A DNA stretch of 21,276 bases, taken from NCBI GenBank assembly GCA_030630075.1, contig DAOVNS010000013.1, positions 1-21,276 on the forward strand, written 5' to 3'. Source of the stretch: a bacterium (GTDB lineage: Bacteria > Dependentiae > Babeliae > Babeliales > UASB340). The notes beneath the pieces were generated by a model. That model was not told where the DNA came from. It worked only from the letters and a program-made list of their open reading frames with translations, and searched no databases. A program made the translations under genes and the position numbers. Positions 6,427 to 15,010 of this stretch are shown one piece after another (position 1 is the first letter of the stretch; every line of letters starts with the position of its first letter).

Positions 6427-7641
6427 TTAAAAACCTTGTAAATTTCCCATTTCCATAATTGGCAAAAATATCGAAACAACAATAAAAGCAATCATCGCTC
6501 CGGTAATCATTGTCATTGCTGGTCCTATTTTTGCAACAAGTGAATCTGTCAGTTCAACGAGCTCAACGTCATAATCTTCGCCAACCGTTAAAAGCATTTG
6601 AGCAAGCTGACCAGATTGTTCTCCTGTTTGAATCATATAAATTGCAATGTTCGGAAAAAGTTTTGTTTCTTTTAGATACTTTGCAATCTTACCTTCTTTT
6701 ATAATTTTATCTCGCGCCGCCCTAAGTTTTGCAACAAGTACTTTATTTTCCACAATATTACAAACAATATCAAGCGCTTCGGATAAATTCACTCCCGCTT
6801 CTAAAAGCATGCCCAAAGTCTTACTAAATTGAACAACCGCCTTTGTTCTAGAAAAATAAGCAGTCAAAGGAAGCTTAAGAAAAATTTCATCCAATTTATA
6901 TTGCCCAGAAGGCGTTGATTTCCAATAAGTAAAAAGTAAAAGAAGACACAACGACGTAATTGATAAAATTAAAAAATTACCAACAATAAAATCTGATAAG
7001 TTCTTTAAAAACAAAGTAGGACCGGGCAATTCTTGCCCCATTTTTATAAACATATCAGTAATTCGAGGAACAAGAAAAACAAGAAGAGCAGTAACGATTG
7101 CAAGAGAAAAAGATATCATGAAAAGGGGATAAGCCATTGCTTTTTTCACTCTTTTTTTTGTTTCAGCATCTTTTTCTAAATATTCAACCAAACGCAACAA
7201 AATCATGTGCAACTTACCACTAGCTTCACCAGCTTTTATAAGTTGAACATAAACGTTCGAAAAAGCTCTTGGATACTTACCCAATTGATTTGCTAAAGAA
7301 TCACCAGATTTTAAACCATCTTTAATATTTATTAAAATCTGCTTAAATTTTTTATCAAATTGTTCAATCAAAAGTTCAAATGCTTGTAAAAGCGGAACAC
7401 CTGATTTTAGCAAAACAGATAATTGCTTTGTAAAAATAATTTTAGTCTTTTCATCTACTTTGCCCTCAAATAGTTTAAAAAAGCTAAAACCACGGGATTC
7501 TACTCCAGCCTCTTTTATTTTAATCGGCATCAATCCTTGGCCTTTTAAAATATCTTTGGCCGTTGGCATAGAAGAAGCATCTATCGTGCCAGTGACTCTT
7601 TTCCCTTTGCGATTAAACGAATCGTACCAATAAAGAGGCAT
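6427..7641 (-). CDS. gspF: T2SS/type IV pilus inner-membrane platform protein, GspF/PilC family
   Basis: This 404-residue polytopic protein is expected to couple the assembly ATPase to pseudopilus growth. Two T2SSF domains are visible. The first (about residues 66-192) has the motif KAGEASGKL at 136-144; the second (about 266-392) has QTGEQSGQL at 338-346. Membrane segments lie near 172-192, 220-239 and 372-396. The N-terminus PLYWYDSFNRKGKRVTGTID is typical of GspF. The ATG at 7641 has GGAG with 6-base spacing. An in-frame ATG at 7653 would add four residues but has no ribosome binding site. It is the first gene of the minus-strand operon. The partner ATPase GspE is not in the window. Confidence 0.93.
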   Translation of the reverse strand: MPLYWYDSFNRKGKRVTGTIDASSMPTAKDILKGQGLMPIKIKEAGVESRGFSFFKLFEGKVDEKTKIIFTKQLSVLLKSGVPLLQAFELLIEQFDKKFKQILINIKDGLKSGDSLANQLGKYPRAFSNVYVQLIKAGEASGKLHMILLRLVEYLEKDAETKKRVKKAMAYPLFMISFSLAIVTALLVFLVPRITDMFIKMGQELPGPTLFLKNLSDFIVGNFLILSITSLCLLLLFTYWKSTPSGQYKLDEIFLKLPLTAYFSRTKAVVQFSKTLGMLLEAGVNLSEALDIVCNIVENKVLVAKLRAARDKIIKEGKIAKYLKETKLFPNIAIYMIQTGEQSGQLAQMLLTVGEDYDVELVELTDSLVAKIGPAMTMITGAMIAFIVVSIFLPIMEMGNLQGF

Positions 7642-7676
7642 AAGACTCTCCATAAATTTAATTTTGCTTGAAAAAA

Positions 7677-7730
7677 AAATAACTTGAGTGTTAACATAGC
7701 TCAGCTAAACTGGTTTTATACAAGTTATTT
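7677..7730. repeat. 10-base inverted repeat with central palindrome in a divergent promoter region
   Basis: AAATAACTTG (7677-7686) is the exact reverse complement of CAAGTTATTT (7721-7730). A second inverted repeat, TAGCT-C-AGCTA (7697-7707), lies almost at the centre between the arms. The element sits between the divergent starts of gspF (7641) and the secreted-protein gene (7758). It could be an operator controlling one or both genes, or an RNA hairpin in either leader. Confidence 0.5.
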
Positions 7731-7757
7731 GAATAATTTATCAGAAAGGAGGCCCGG

Positions 7758-8906
7758 ATGAAAATAAAAAAAATATACCCTTTCATCCTCATCTTACTAT
7801 CAACAATCTTTATTACGAACTCTTCTGCAAAAAAGATCAAAAATAAAGATTTTGAAAAACCAAAAACTGATGTAGAAAGATTTTTAGGTTTAGACCAAAT
7901 TACACCATCGCAAATGAGCACCTTGAGCATAAAATATTATTTCCAAGGTCTTAAAAATTTCCAAGGTCTTAAAAATCAAATTTTGTTCAGTGGAAATCAA
8001 TCTCAAGCTGCAAAAAAATCCCGAACAACAATTTTCAATGAATCTTTAACAAAATATGTAAAAGAAATTTACAACAGCAACTATTACGCTAATTTCTTAA
8101 CAGCTGACGGCACTCACATTCTTGAATTTGTAGAACTAGGAAGCGAACTAAACTTGGAAGCACAATCTTTATATACAGGATTAAGGCTTTTTTATAACAA
8201 AATAAAATCCTGCGAATTCATTCATGACAGTGTAATAATACAAATATTAGAACCAATGCCAAAGTTGCTCGAAAAATATTTTGAAGTAGAAGAATACAAA
8301 GCACCATCGTTAGACACAATATCAAAAAGCATGGAAAAAGAATTATTGTTCAAATTCACAGAACATCTTGATTTATTCCACTCAGAACCAAATGATTTTA
8401 TAAAAGAACTTTCTTCTACTATCGGAAAATTAGTAAAAGAAGAATTAGATAATTTACAAAAAGCCGCCGAAGAAAAAGAAATAACAGAAAGACTTCGTCA
8501 AATTACCGTTCGCTTTTTTGAAATAGCATTAAGTAAAACTGTTTGGGACAAAAACTCACCTGAAGGAATTTGGGATTCTGTAAATGCTATTGCAAATGGA
8601 CTACAACTTTTAGGTATTCACGGAATTGTAGACCACATGGATGATCTTGATGATATGCTTTGGTCTTTAACTTACCGCTTTTGTTTCTTTTTAGATCTTG
8701 CAGGATCAAAACTTCCTTTAGAATTTTACGAAGAAATAGAATTTGACCTAGAAAATAAAGTTATTTTCTTTTTAGAATCGCAAGAACAAGATGACGGCAT
8801 TAAAACAAAAAAAGAATTTATTGCCGAGGCAGTATTAAAAGCAAAAGCAAAGGCAATCGCCTTTGAAGAACAAGGAATTTTTACAGATCAAATGTTAGAT
8901 TATTAA
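7758..8906 (+). CDS. Secreted protein of unknown function (382 residues)
   Basis: I do not recognise a family. The ribosome binding site is excellent (AAAGGAGG at 7745-7752, 5 bases before the ATG). The N-terminus MKIKKIYPFILILLSTIFITNSSAK is a typical Sec signal peptide, with likely cleavage after SSA (about residue 24). The rest has no further membrane segment, is mostly helical, acidic overall and has few cysteines. It includes a KEELDNLQKAAEEKEITERL helix and a conserved-looking NGLQLLGIHGIVDHMDDLDDMLWSL segment. An 18-base tandem duplication encodes FQGLKN twice in a row. It is transcribed away from the pseudopilin operon, which makes it a candidate substrate of that system; this is only an inference from position. 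It ends at a hairpin terminator. Confidence 0.75.
   Translation: MKIKKIYPFILILLSTIFITNSSAKKIKNKDFEKPKTDVERFLGLDQITPSQMSTLSIKYYFQGLKNFQGLKNQILFSGNQSQAAKKSRTTIFNESLTKYVKEIYNSNYYANFLTADGTHILEFVELGSELNLEAQSLYTGLRLFYNKIKSCEFIHDSVIIQILEPMPKLLEKYFEVEEYKAPSLDTISKSMEKELLFKFTEHLDLFHSEPNDFIKELSSTIGKLVKEELDNLQKAAEEKEITERLRQITVRFFEIALSKTVWDKNSPEGIWDSVNAIANGLQLLGIHGIVDHMDDLDDMLWSLTYRFCFFLDLAGSKLPLEFYEEIEFDLENKVIFFLESQEQDDGIKTKKEFIAEAVLKAKAKAIAFEEQGIFTDQMLDY
7941..7976 (+). repeat. 18-base perfect tandem duplication inside the secreted-protein gene
   Basis: TTCCAAGGTCTTAAAAAT occurs twice back to back (7941-7958 and 7959-7976) and adds six residues (FQGLKN) without breaking the frame. The two copies are identical, which suggests a recent slippage event. 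Confidence 0.95.
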
Positions 8907-8929
8907 TTTTTTAAAACCAGATATTAATT

Positions 8930-8962
8930 ATCAAAGCCCCAGATTTTTTCTGGGGCTTTGAT
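8930..8962 (+). terminator. Hairpin terminator after the secreted-protein gene, between convergent genes
   Basis: A perfect 14-base-pair stem (8930-8943 with 8949-8962, core AAAGCCCCAGA) encloses a loop of five T. It lies 23 bases after the stop of the plus-strand gene. The following tract, CTTCTTAA, is only moderately T-rich. It may also serve the minus-strand operon that ends at 9133, with the stem acting in both directions. Confidence 0.75.
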
Positions 8963-9021
8963 CTTCTTAACACGAACTCGATAATTAATTTTACAGTAAA
9001 ACGTGCTGCAATAGGTGCGAT

Positions 9022-9093
9022 TTAGTATGTATAGATCATAAAAAACGATACTACACCCGCTCGTCCCGAAAGAATAATTAATATTTTTTTCAT
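9022..9093 (-). CDS. Possible tiny membrane peptide or gene remnant (23 residues)
   Basis: An ATG at 9093 is preceded by a strong purine-rich site (GGTAGGAG, 5 bases upstream) and opens a 23-codon frame, MKKILIILSGRAGVVSFFMIYTY. It lies 39 bases after the stop of the beta-barrel gene and on the same strand. The sequence looks like a short hydrophobic peptide or the beginning of a signal peptide that soon meets a stop. The ribosome binding site is the main reason to list it. It could be a genuine small protein, a decayed gene or chance. Confidence 0.35.
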   Translation of the reverse strand: MKKILIILSGRAGVVSFFMIYTY

Positions 9094-9132
9094 AATCACT
9101 CCTACCTTTTAAAAAAATTTGAAGTTATTTTT

Positions 9133-10410
9133 TTAAAAATTCAACGCAAATTGTGCCCCAATTGTATGTGGATTTATTACTCTTTTTCCCGTTATCGGCA
9201 TTTTATAAAAAAAACTTATTTGAGGCTTAAACCAAGAACGTTTAAATTCACTGAAAAAATCATAATTTAGCTGGAAAATAAAATTCTGCATGGTCCATTC
9301 TTTAAGACTTTGTGCAGAATTTATAACTCCATAACTAAAATCATTTGATTGAGAGACAAGTTTATCATCATCATGTTTATCAAACTGATAAGCAATCATG
9401 GCAGAAAGACCTCCTAAAAATCTTTGCGCTTGAACATACAAATTAAATTTCCAAGCAATTCCACCAGATCTTGATGCAATACCCTTATTCAAAAGTAAAT
9501 AATCTGTTTGATTTTCGTCTATTTTTAATCTTCTCTCTCTTGTTTCATCAAATAAGAATAATAGTTCAAATTCTAGACCAGCTCGCATTTTGTAAACAAA
9601 ATCTAAGTCAAGAGCAACGGCCATCGGTATTCCCCAAGAACCATCATTTCCTAGAGGTAAACTAAAAGTTTTATCTTCATCTTTTACACTTCCAGAAGGA
9701 ATAGATAAACCAAATCTTGCATTAACTCTTACGTTTTTTAAATGCTCTTTCATTTGTTTAAAATCTTTGTACCACCAAAGCATTAAAACAATATCGCTTA
9801 GTCCTGTTTTTTTCCAATTTTGTAAATCTGGACCACCTAAACTTGTTACAATATTTTCTAAGTTATCGGTTAAATATTGATGAACATCCATATCTGAATT
9901 TAAAACATTTTTTGTTTGGTCAGTCCATTTTACTTCACTAATTTCCATGTAACGAACAGGAACATAAAAATATGCATCTAAAAATCCAGAAAACACATCG
10001 TTAATTTTATATTTTCCATAAAAAGTAAGATCGGCACCTTCGTATCGACCATCAAGCTTAAAATGTCCGCGTACACCATCATCTGTTGTTGGACTATAGG
10101 CAGGAATTAATTTATTTGCCAACTGATATGCATCACTTCCTTGTTTGGCACCCATCAACATAGCCAAGCTAGATTCTGTTTCGTTATAAATACTTAAAAC
10201 ATTACATCTATCTTCGCTAAAATTTCTTCCTCTATGAGTTCTTCCATATTCAAAATTTGCACCCAATTTAAACCTGGTATCAGGCCAATCAGACATTCTT
10301 AAATTTATATCGTATGGTCGATAGAAATTTGTTGGCGCAAAAGAAGCAAAAAGAAAACTATTCGAAAACAAGAAAACAAAGCACAAGGCTTTTATTTTTT
10401 TAATGATCAT
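9133..10410 (-). CDS. Probable outer-membrane beta-barrel protein (425 residues)
   Basis: A signal peptide (MIIKKIKALCFVFLFSNSFLFAS) is followed by a protein rich in alternating hydrophobic/polar strands with many Tyr, Phe and Trp. Examples are FKLGANFEYG, VNARFGLSIP, WKFNLYVQAQRF and FIFQLNYDFF. It ends TIGAQFALNF, a strand with C-terminal Phe as recognised by the BamA barrel-assembly machinery. Transporter or porin function cannot be told from the sequence, and no named family is recognised. The ATG lies 15 bases after the 967-residue gene, so the two are almost certainly co-expressed and may act together. It is the last sizeable gene of the lolD-murJ operon. Confidence 0.72.
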   Translation of the reverse strand: MIIKKIKALCFVFLFSNSFLFASFAPTNFYRPYDINLRMSDWPDTRFKLGANFEYGRTHRGRNFSEDRCNVLSIYNETESSLAMLMGAKQGSDAYQLANKLIPAYSPTTDDGVRGHFKLDGRYEGADLTFYGKYKINDVFSGFLDAYFYVPVRYMEISEVKWTDQTKNVLNSDMDVHQYLTDNLENIVTSLGGPDLQNWKKTGLSDIVLMLWWYKDFKQMKEHLKNVRVNARFGLSIPSGSVKDEDKTFSLPLGNDGSWGIPMAVALDLDFVYKMRAGLEFELLFLFDETRERRLKIDENQTDYLLLNKGIASRSGGIAWKFNLYVQAQRFLGGLSAMIAYQFDKHDDDKLVSQSNDFSYGVINSAQSLKEWTMQNFIFQLNYDFFSEFKRSWFKPQISFFYKMPITGKRVINPHTIGAQFALNF

Positions 10411-10425
10411 GAAAAAAACCCTTCG

Positions 10426-13329
10426 TTATTCACTTACTCGTATTCCCCAATCACCAGGAACTACCCATCCACCCGAGGCAGTATTACGAACAATTAAACC
10501 GATATTATAAGCAGACTCTTCCAAATCCAAACCAATAGATCTTTCTGAAGATCTCATAGAACTTTGACTAGTGCCAACATTAATTTTTCTTAAAAATTCC
10601 GTTTTCCCTAAATGTTTAGATAAAGTATTAAAACCAAAACTTCCATCAAAAAAGATGTCACTTCTTAACTGACCTATTGAATAAAAATAATCAGTTTTAT
10701 CTGGTTCGATAATATGATTTATATCTCCATCTTTAACATCAAATCTATAAATGTTTGCTAAATTTAATGCAAAGTCAGCCGTTAAAACGTACATGTTACC
10801 GTTTGTTGTAAAACCACCCTTTACATTGTTCATAAAATTTAAATTTACAACGGGTCCTGCAAGAGGGACTGCATCAACTCCAGTACGAATATTAACAGCG
10901 GTCCAAACAGGATCAATATTATCATCATCGTCGTTAATATTATTTGAAGCAAATAACCCTGCAGTTGTTGCAACCAAAAGTTTTGTTTGATGCCCACCAT
11001 TATTTCTATAAAAAAGAATTATATCTAATAAAGTTCCGGATGGCGGTGCAATATTTTCATTATTCAAATTTCCAACTGCCACATCCGTAAACTTAGCTGT
11101 TTCCATTTTTATTCTTGTAATACTATCAGCATTCATTACATACAAAAATTTAGCATTATCTGTTCCGTCACAAATAATTTTGCGCACTTGAGAAAAAGAA
11201 GATTCATCATCTTTTTTTAATTCTTTAAAAGACCACGAAGCATCGCCAGGAAAACCTGCATTACTTAATTGATCCAAATTGTTCCAACCATCACCATTGC
11301 CTTGTCTTAAAACAGCAACCCCTTGGTAACCACCAACAAACAACCATCCTGAATTTGCAGCAACTGCCGATGTTATTTTAGAAACCTCAGAACAACAAAT
11401 CGGTCCAATATCTTTTAAAGCTTGATCATTAAAAAAGAAAACATTTGTATCTTTTATAAATTCACTTGTTGGAGTAAATGCATCAACCCATCCAACATCA
11501 ACATGTTTTCCTGTTTCGATCAATGCAACTTGTTGATAACCAGTTGCAACCATCATTGAAAATCTTTTTCGAATAGAAAAACTAGGAGTTTTTTCATCAA
11601 AATTCCACATCTGATGAACACCTGCATTTTCTTGTTTAAATTCTTCTTCTAATAACTTTACAAGTCCATTTCCCATCAAACCAGATTGTTCATCACTTTT
11701 ACCCCATTGAGTAACTTTTACTGTGTTTTTTTGATCTGCATTATTTTGATCAGTTAAATACCAAAAATCTGCTGTTGTTGTATCAAGACCTGCACCATAA
11801 ACTTTTTCTGCGGCACCCATCACTCTTTGCCACTCTGTCCACGCTCTTATTTTGCCATCGACTTGAAAAAGCGCCGTACTTTTAAAAATACCTGCTTCAT
11901 TATCAACATCATCTCTTGCACCATCTAAAGAAATATAAACAGAATCACCAACAACAAACATATCTCTAATTTGACCATTAGAAGGCATTGGCAAACCCAG
12001 ACCTCCAACAAAAGCTCCTGGATCATTTGCTTTCGTCATGCCTGCCTCATCTGCAACAACATCTTCAAAATTATCACTGTTTTTATTTGCAATTTTTCCA
12101 ACATTTGTGCTTGGAATATTAATGTTTGAGGGAACAAGAGGAATGGCATAAACCACATCATTTCTATTTTCGACGCTTGCATTAATAATTACATAAGAAT
12201 AACCAGTACTTGTATGCATTGTTCTAATTTTTCGAACAGAAGCTTTTAGATCAACCACATTATTTGAATAAAAACCAAAAATAAAATCATCACTATTTAG
12301 ATCAAAAAAATTTAAATTCAACGCAACCGCAGGTTCAACAACTAAAGAATTATTTTCTATTCTTCCGACCAAAAGAGAAACTACTCCACCACCTTCGGCT
12401 GGATCGACTCTTTTAACATCAGTTAAACCAATAAATAATCTTCCAAGCCTTGAATCCCAATACATATCACCAAAACCGCCAACTTGCGCAGCTCGTGTAA
12501 TTGCAATTAATTGATCGGCATCTAAATCTAATTTAAATGAATTATCTCCAACTTGTTTTAAAAATTTATTCTCATGAATTATAAGATTTGCAAAACCAGA
12601 ATTAACAGCACCAAAAACTCCGACATTTGGAGCAACTGCCGCAAAAATATTACCTTGTGAACCTGCAATGCCAGCAACACTTGATATATCATCACCATTT
12701 GCATCTTTAATTTTTTCCATATTGGTTTTAACAGAAGAACCTTGATTAATGTCATCAACCAAACAAATAAGTTGATTTGCAAAAAAATCAATATCTGCAA
12801 CATTTCTGGCTTCTGATAAGGTTAGAACAGGAGAACTACCCTTTAACTTTAAATTTGTAATTCCGTTATTATAAATCGGATTTAACTTGTTTACGGGTTT
12901 TTCATCTTCAGTTTCACCATTTAAAAAAACATATAGTGGAGCTAAAGACAAAAACTCAACAACATTTTTGGCCAAATTAGCATTATAAATTATCTGTGAA
13001 CGGGTTAAAGAATACTGGCCAAACAATAAAGGCAAAGCAGAAGGAGTTTCTGCCCCTAAATAAAAATAATTAGCATAAGCGAAAACAGTTTTATCAAACT
13101 TCATATCAAAAGAAACATGAATGCTTTTTTGATCTAAAAATAGATCATCAATCATATCATCCACTGCTTTAAGTTGATCTTTTGAAATACCAGGAATGGA
13201 AACATTCTCCTTTTTTACATCTTCTACAAGCAGGTCAATTTCGATGCAACTACTTATCGCTCCTGCAAAAACTTTTGAACTGAACAAAAATAAAACAACT
13301 GCATATAAAAATAAAGATTTTATTTTCAT
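10426..13329 (-). CDS. Large exported protein, possibly beta-propeller-like (967 residues)
   Basis: I do not recognise a named family. The start is well supported (GGGAG, 5 bases before the ATG). A signal peptide, MKIKSLFLYAVVLFLFSSKVFAG, has likely signal peptidase I cleavage after VFA (residue 22). Cys28 in ISSC loosely matches a lipobox but lies too far past the hydrophobic core to be preferred. The mature protein is beta-rich, with recurring strands such as MYWDSRLGRLFIGL, GWLFVGGYQGVAVL, FLYVMNADSITRIKM, LLVATTAGLFASN and MYVLTADFALNL. These resemble blades of a beta-propeller, where a value or label is displayed after a hydrophobic strand. It lies between murJ and the outer-membrane barrel candidate, so a surface or secreted role is likely. 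Confidence 0.7.
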   Translation of the reverse strand: MKIKSLFLYAVVLFLFSSKVFAGAISSCIEIDLLVEDVKKENVSIPGISKDQLKAVDDMIDDLFLDQKSIHVSFDMKFDKTVFAYANYFYLGAETPSALPLLFGQYSLTRSQIIYNANLAKNVVEFLSLAPLYVFLNGETEDEKPVNKLNPIYNNGITNLKLKGSSPVLTLSEARNVADIDFFANQLICLVDDINQGSSVKTNMEKIKDANGDDISSVAGIAGSQGNIFAAVAPNVGVFGAVNSGFANLIIHENKFLKQVGDNSFKLDLDADQLIAITRAAQVGGFGDMYWDSRLGRLFIGLTDVKRVDPAEGGGVVSLLVGRIENNSLVVEPAVALNLNFFDLNSDDFIFGFYSNNVVDLKASVRKIRTMHTSTGYSYVIINASVENRNDVVYAIPLVPSNINIPSTNVGKIANKNSDNFEDVVADEAGMTKANDPGAFVGGLGLPMPSNGQIRDMFVVGDSVYISLDGARDDVDNEAGIFKSTALFQVDGKIRAWTEWQRVMGAAEKVYGAGLDTTTADFWYLTDQNNADQKNTVKVTQWGKSDEQSGLMGNGLVKLLEEEFKQENAGVHQMWNFDEKTPSFSIRKRFSMMVATGYQQVALIETGKHVDVGWVDAFTPTSEFIKDTNVFFFNDQALKDIGPICCSEVSKITSAVAANSGWLFVGGYQGVAVLRQGNGDGWNNLDQLSNAGFPGDASWSFKELKKDDESSFSQVRKIICDGTDNAKFLYVMNADSITRIKMETAKFTDVAVGNLNNENIAPPSGTLLDIILFYRNNGGHQTKLLVATTAGLFASNNINDDDDNIDPVWTAVNIRTGVDAVPLAGPVVNLNFMNNVKGGFTTNGNMYVLTADFALNLANIYRFDVKDGDINHIIEPDKTDYFYSIGQLRSDIFFDGSFGFNTLSKHLGKTEFLRKINVGTSQSSMRSSERSIGLDLEESAYNIGLIVRNTASGGWVVPGDWGIRVSE

Positions 13330-13398
13330 AACTCTCCCACTAACCTTATTAAAAAAACCTTAAAAACTTATTTTACGCACTTAAAAAAAAAGATCATC

Positions 13399-14961
13399 TT
13401 ATTTAGACAAAAAATATAGCTTTATTCCAAATAATTTTCTAGTCAAAAAAAGAAATGATCCTGTTATTATCGCTAATGAAAAAGCAATAAGCCAAAATCC
13501 CCAGCTATCATGAAAAAATAAATACCAAGAAGTTTTTTGCAGCATATTATAAATGACTAAATAAGAGATTCCAAAAAACGATCCGGCTAAAAACACTTGA
13601 ATAAAGTATCGACCAATAAAATTAAAATAATTCGCTAAATAAAATTTAAAATTATATTTTTTTCTCAACAAGACAAAAAACAAAATTGTTAAAACAAAAC
13701 CAGAGAAACTTGTTGATGCAACAATTCCAAATGCTCCAAACAATTTCATGCCAATAATATTACACAAAAAGTTAACAACCGAAGATATTGCCAAAGCAAT
13801 GGTTGGTGTTTTTGTATCATGCATCGCATAAAAAACATTTACCAAAACTTTATTCAAACAAAAGAAAACCAAACCTGTTGCATAAATTATTAAAAGCCAC
13901 TTAGCAATCCAAATTTGCTCGGGAGTCGCTCTACCTTTTAACATAACCATGGAAAAAATAGGTTCTGCGATAAACATCAAAAACATCATTGCAGGAATAA
14001 TTAAAAACGAAACAAATTTTGTAACTTCTAAAAGATAATAATTCAATCTTTTTGGAGCATACATCACCAAGCGCGAGAACTGGGGCAACAGAACAGTTGC
14101 AAAACCAACAGCAAAAACACCAATTGGAATGTTCATAAACCTGCCACTATAATCAATTAAAGAAACAGATCCAACCGGTAAAAACGAAGCAATACTACAA
14201 TCAATAAATAAGTTTATCTCAACAATACTCACGCCAAATAATGTTGGAAGAAAGCGTTTTAAAATTTCTTTAAACGACTTTTTCGCCTCATTATTTATTC
14301 GGCCAAAGGTAAAGTTAAACTTTAAGTATGCTAAAAAATGCATTAAAAAATTAACAAAACCACCAAATAATATTGCGGCACACAAAAAGAAAACTGAAAA
14401 ATTCAGTTTTAAACAAGCCAACAAACCTGCAACATAAAAAATATTCATTATAACCGGACCAAATGCCGGAATAAAAAAATGATTTACAGAATTAAGCGCG
14501 CCCGCAAACAAAGCACTGCTCGAAATAAAGAAAATTATTGGAAATAAAATTCGCAAAAACGGAACCGCAAATTTAATTTGTTCAGGAGAAAATCCCGGAG
14601 CTATAATTTTTAAAACAATTCCCGGAAAAGCCGCAACGAGTATGCATAAGAAAAAAACAATTCCTTCAAAAAATAAAAATGACACGCTCATCAATCCACT
14701 TGCGTTATCAAGCTCTCCTTTTTTAACTTTTCTAACAAAAACAGGAACAAAGGCAGCCGAAAGGGCCCCTTCTGCAAAAATACGGCGCAAAAAATGAGGA
14801 ATTTTATATGCCATAATAAAAGCATCGGCAATTGCACCAACTCCTAAAAACCTTGCCCTTAATAATTCTCGAGCAATTCCTAAGAACCTACTCAATAATG
14901 TTGCACCACCAAACTGTGCAGTTTTTTTAAGAATTGATTTTTTATTTAGTTGTGAACTCAT
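13399..14961 (-). CDS. murJ: Lipid II flippase MurJ
   Basis: This 520-residue polytopic membrane protein of the MVF/MOP superfamily flips the peptidoglycan precursor lipid II across the inner membrane. The N-terminal signature is intact: GGATLLSRFLGIAREL, then ADAFIMAYKIPHFLRRIFAEG. This includes Ser24-Arg25, Arg31, Asp47 and Glu64, the residues corresponding to those essential in E. coli MurJ. A later YSGRFMNIPIGVFAVGFATVLLP segment matches the family YxxRLmqlPlGvfgvA motif. About 14 hydrophobic segments are present, the usual number. The ATG at 14961 is chosen because AGGA lies 6 bases upstream; a TTG at 14967 would overlap that site. It lies 49 bases after lolD. Its presence implies that the cell makes peptidoglycan or its precursors. 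Confidence 0.95.
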   Translation of the reverse strand: MSSQLNKKSILKKTAQFGGATLLSRFLGIARELLRARFLGVGAIADAFIMAYKIPHFLRRIFAEGALSAAFVPVFVRKVKKGELDNASGLMSVSFLFFEGIVFFLCILVAAFPGIVLKIIAPGFSPEQIKFAVPFLRILFPIIFFISSSALFAGALNSVNHFFIPAFGPVIMNIFYVAGLLACLKLNFSVFFLCAAILFGGFVNFLMHFLAYLKFNFTFGRINNEAKKSFKEILKRFLPTLFGVSIVEINLFIDCSIASFLPVGSVSLIDYSGRFMNIPIGVFAVGFATVLLPQFSRLVMYAPKRLNYYLLEVTKFVSFLIIPAMMFLMFIAEPIFSMVMLKGRATPEQIWIAKWLLIIYATGLVFFCLNKVLVNVFYAMHDTKTPTIALAISSVVNFLCNIIGMKLFGAFGIVASTSFSGFVLTILFFVLLRKKYNFKFYLANYFNFIGRYFIQVFLAGSFFGISYLVIYNMLQKTSWYLFFHDSWGFWLIAFSLAIITGSFLFLTRKLFGIKLYFLSK

Positions 14962-15010
14962 ATTCAATCCTGTTTTTTTGTTTAAAAAAAATAAAAAAAT
15001 TAACTTGCGC

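Noticed and set aside
6414..6491. Extended N-terminus for gspG starting at 6491
   Set aside because: It lies within the end of gspF and lacks a ribosome binding site. The ATG at 6413 has AGGAG at good spacing and a normal prepilin leader.
7691..7930. 79-codon minus-strand frame overlapping the start of the secreted-protein gene
   Set aside because: It is antisense to the signal peptide region of a gene with a near-perfect ribosome binding site and has no recognisable features.
13243..13329. Lipoprotein lipobox (ISSC, Cys28) in the 967-residue exported protein
   Set aside because: Cys28 is about 10 residues past the hydrophobic core, and a strong signal peptidase I site (VFA) comes first, so a lipoprotein is less likely.
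13330..13398. Possible terminator between murJ and the 967-residue gene on the minus strand
   Set aside because: A run of nine T follows AAGATGATC, but the only stem is 4-5 AT-rich pairs. It is insufficient to break the operon.
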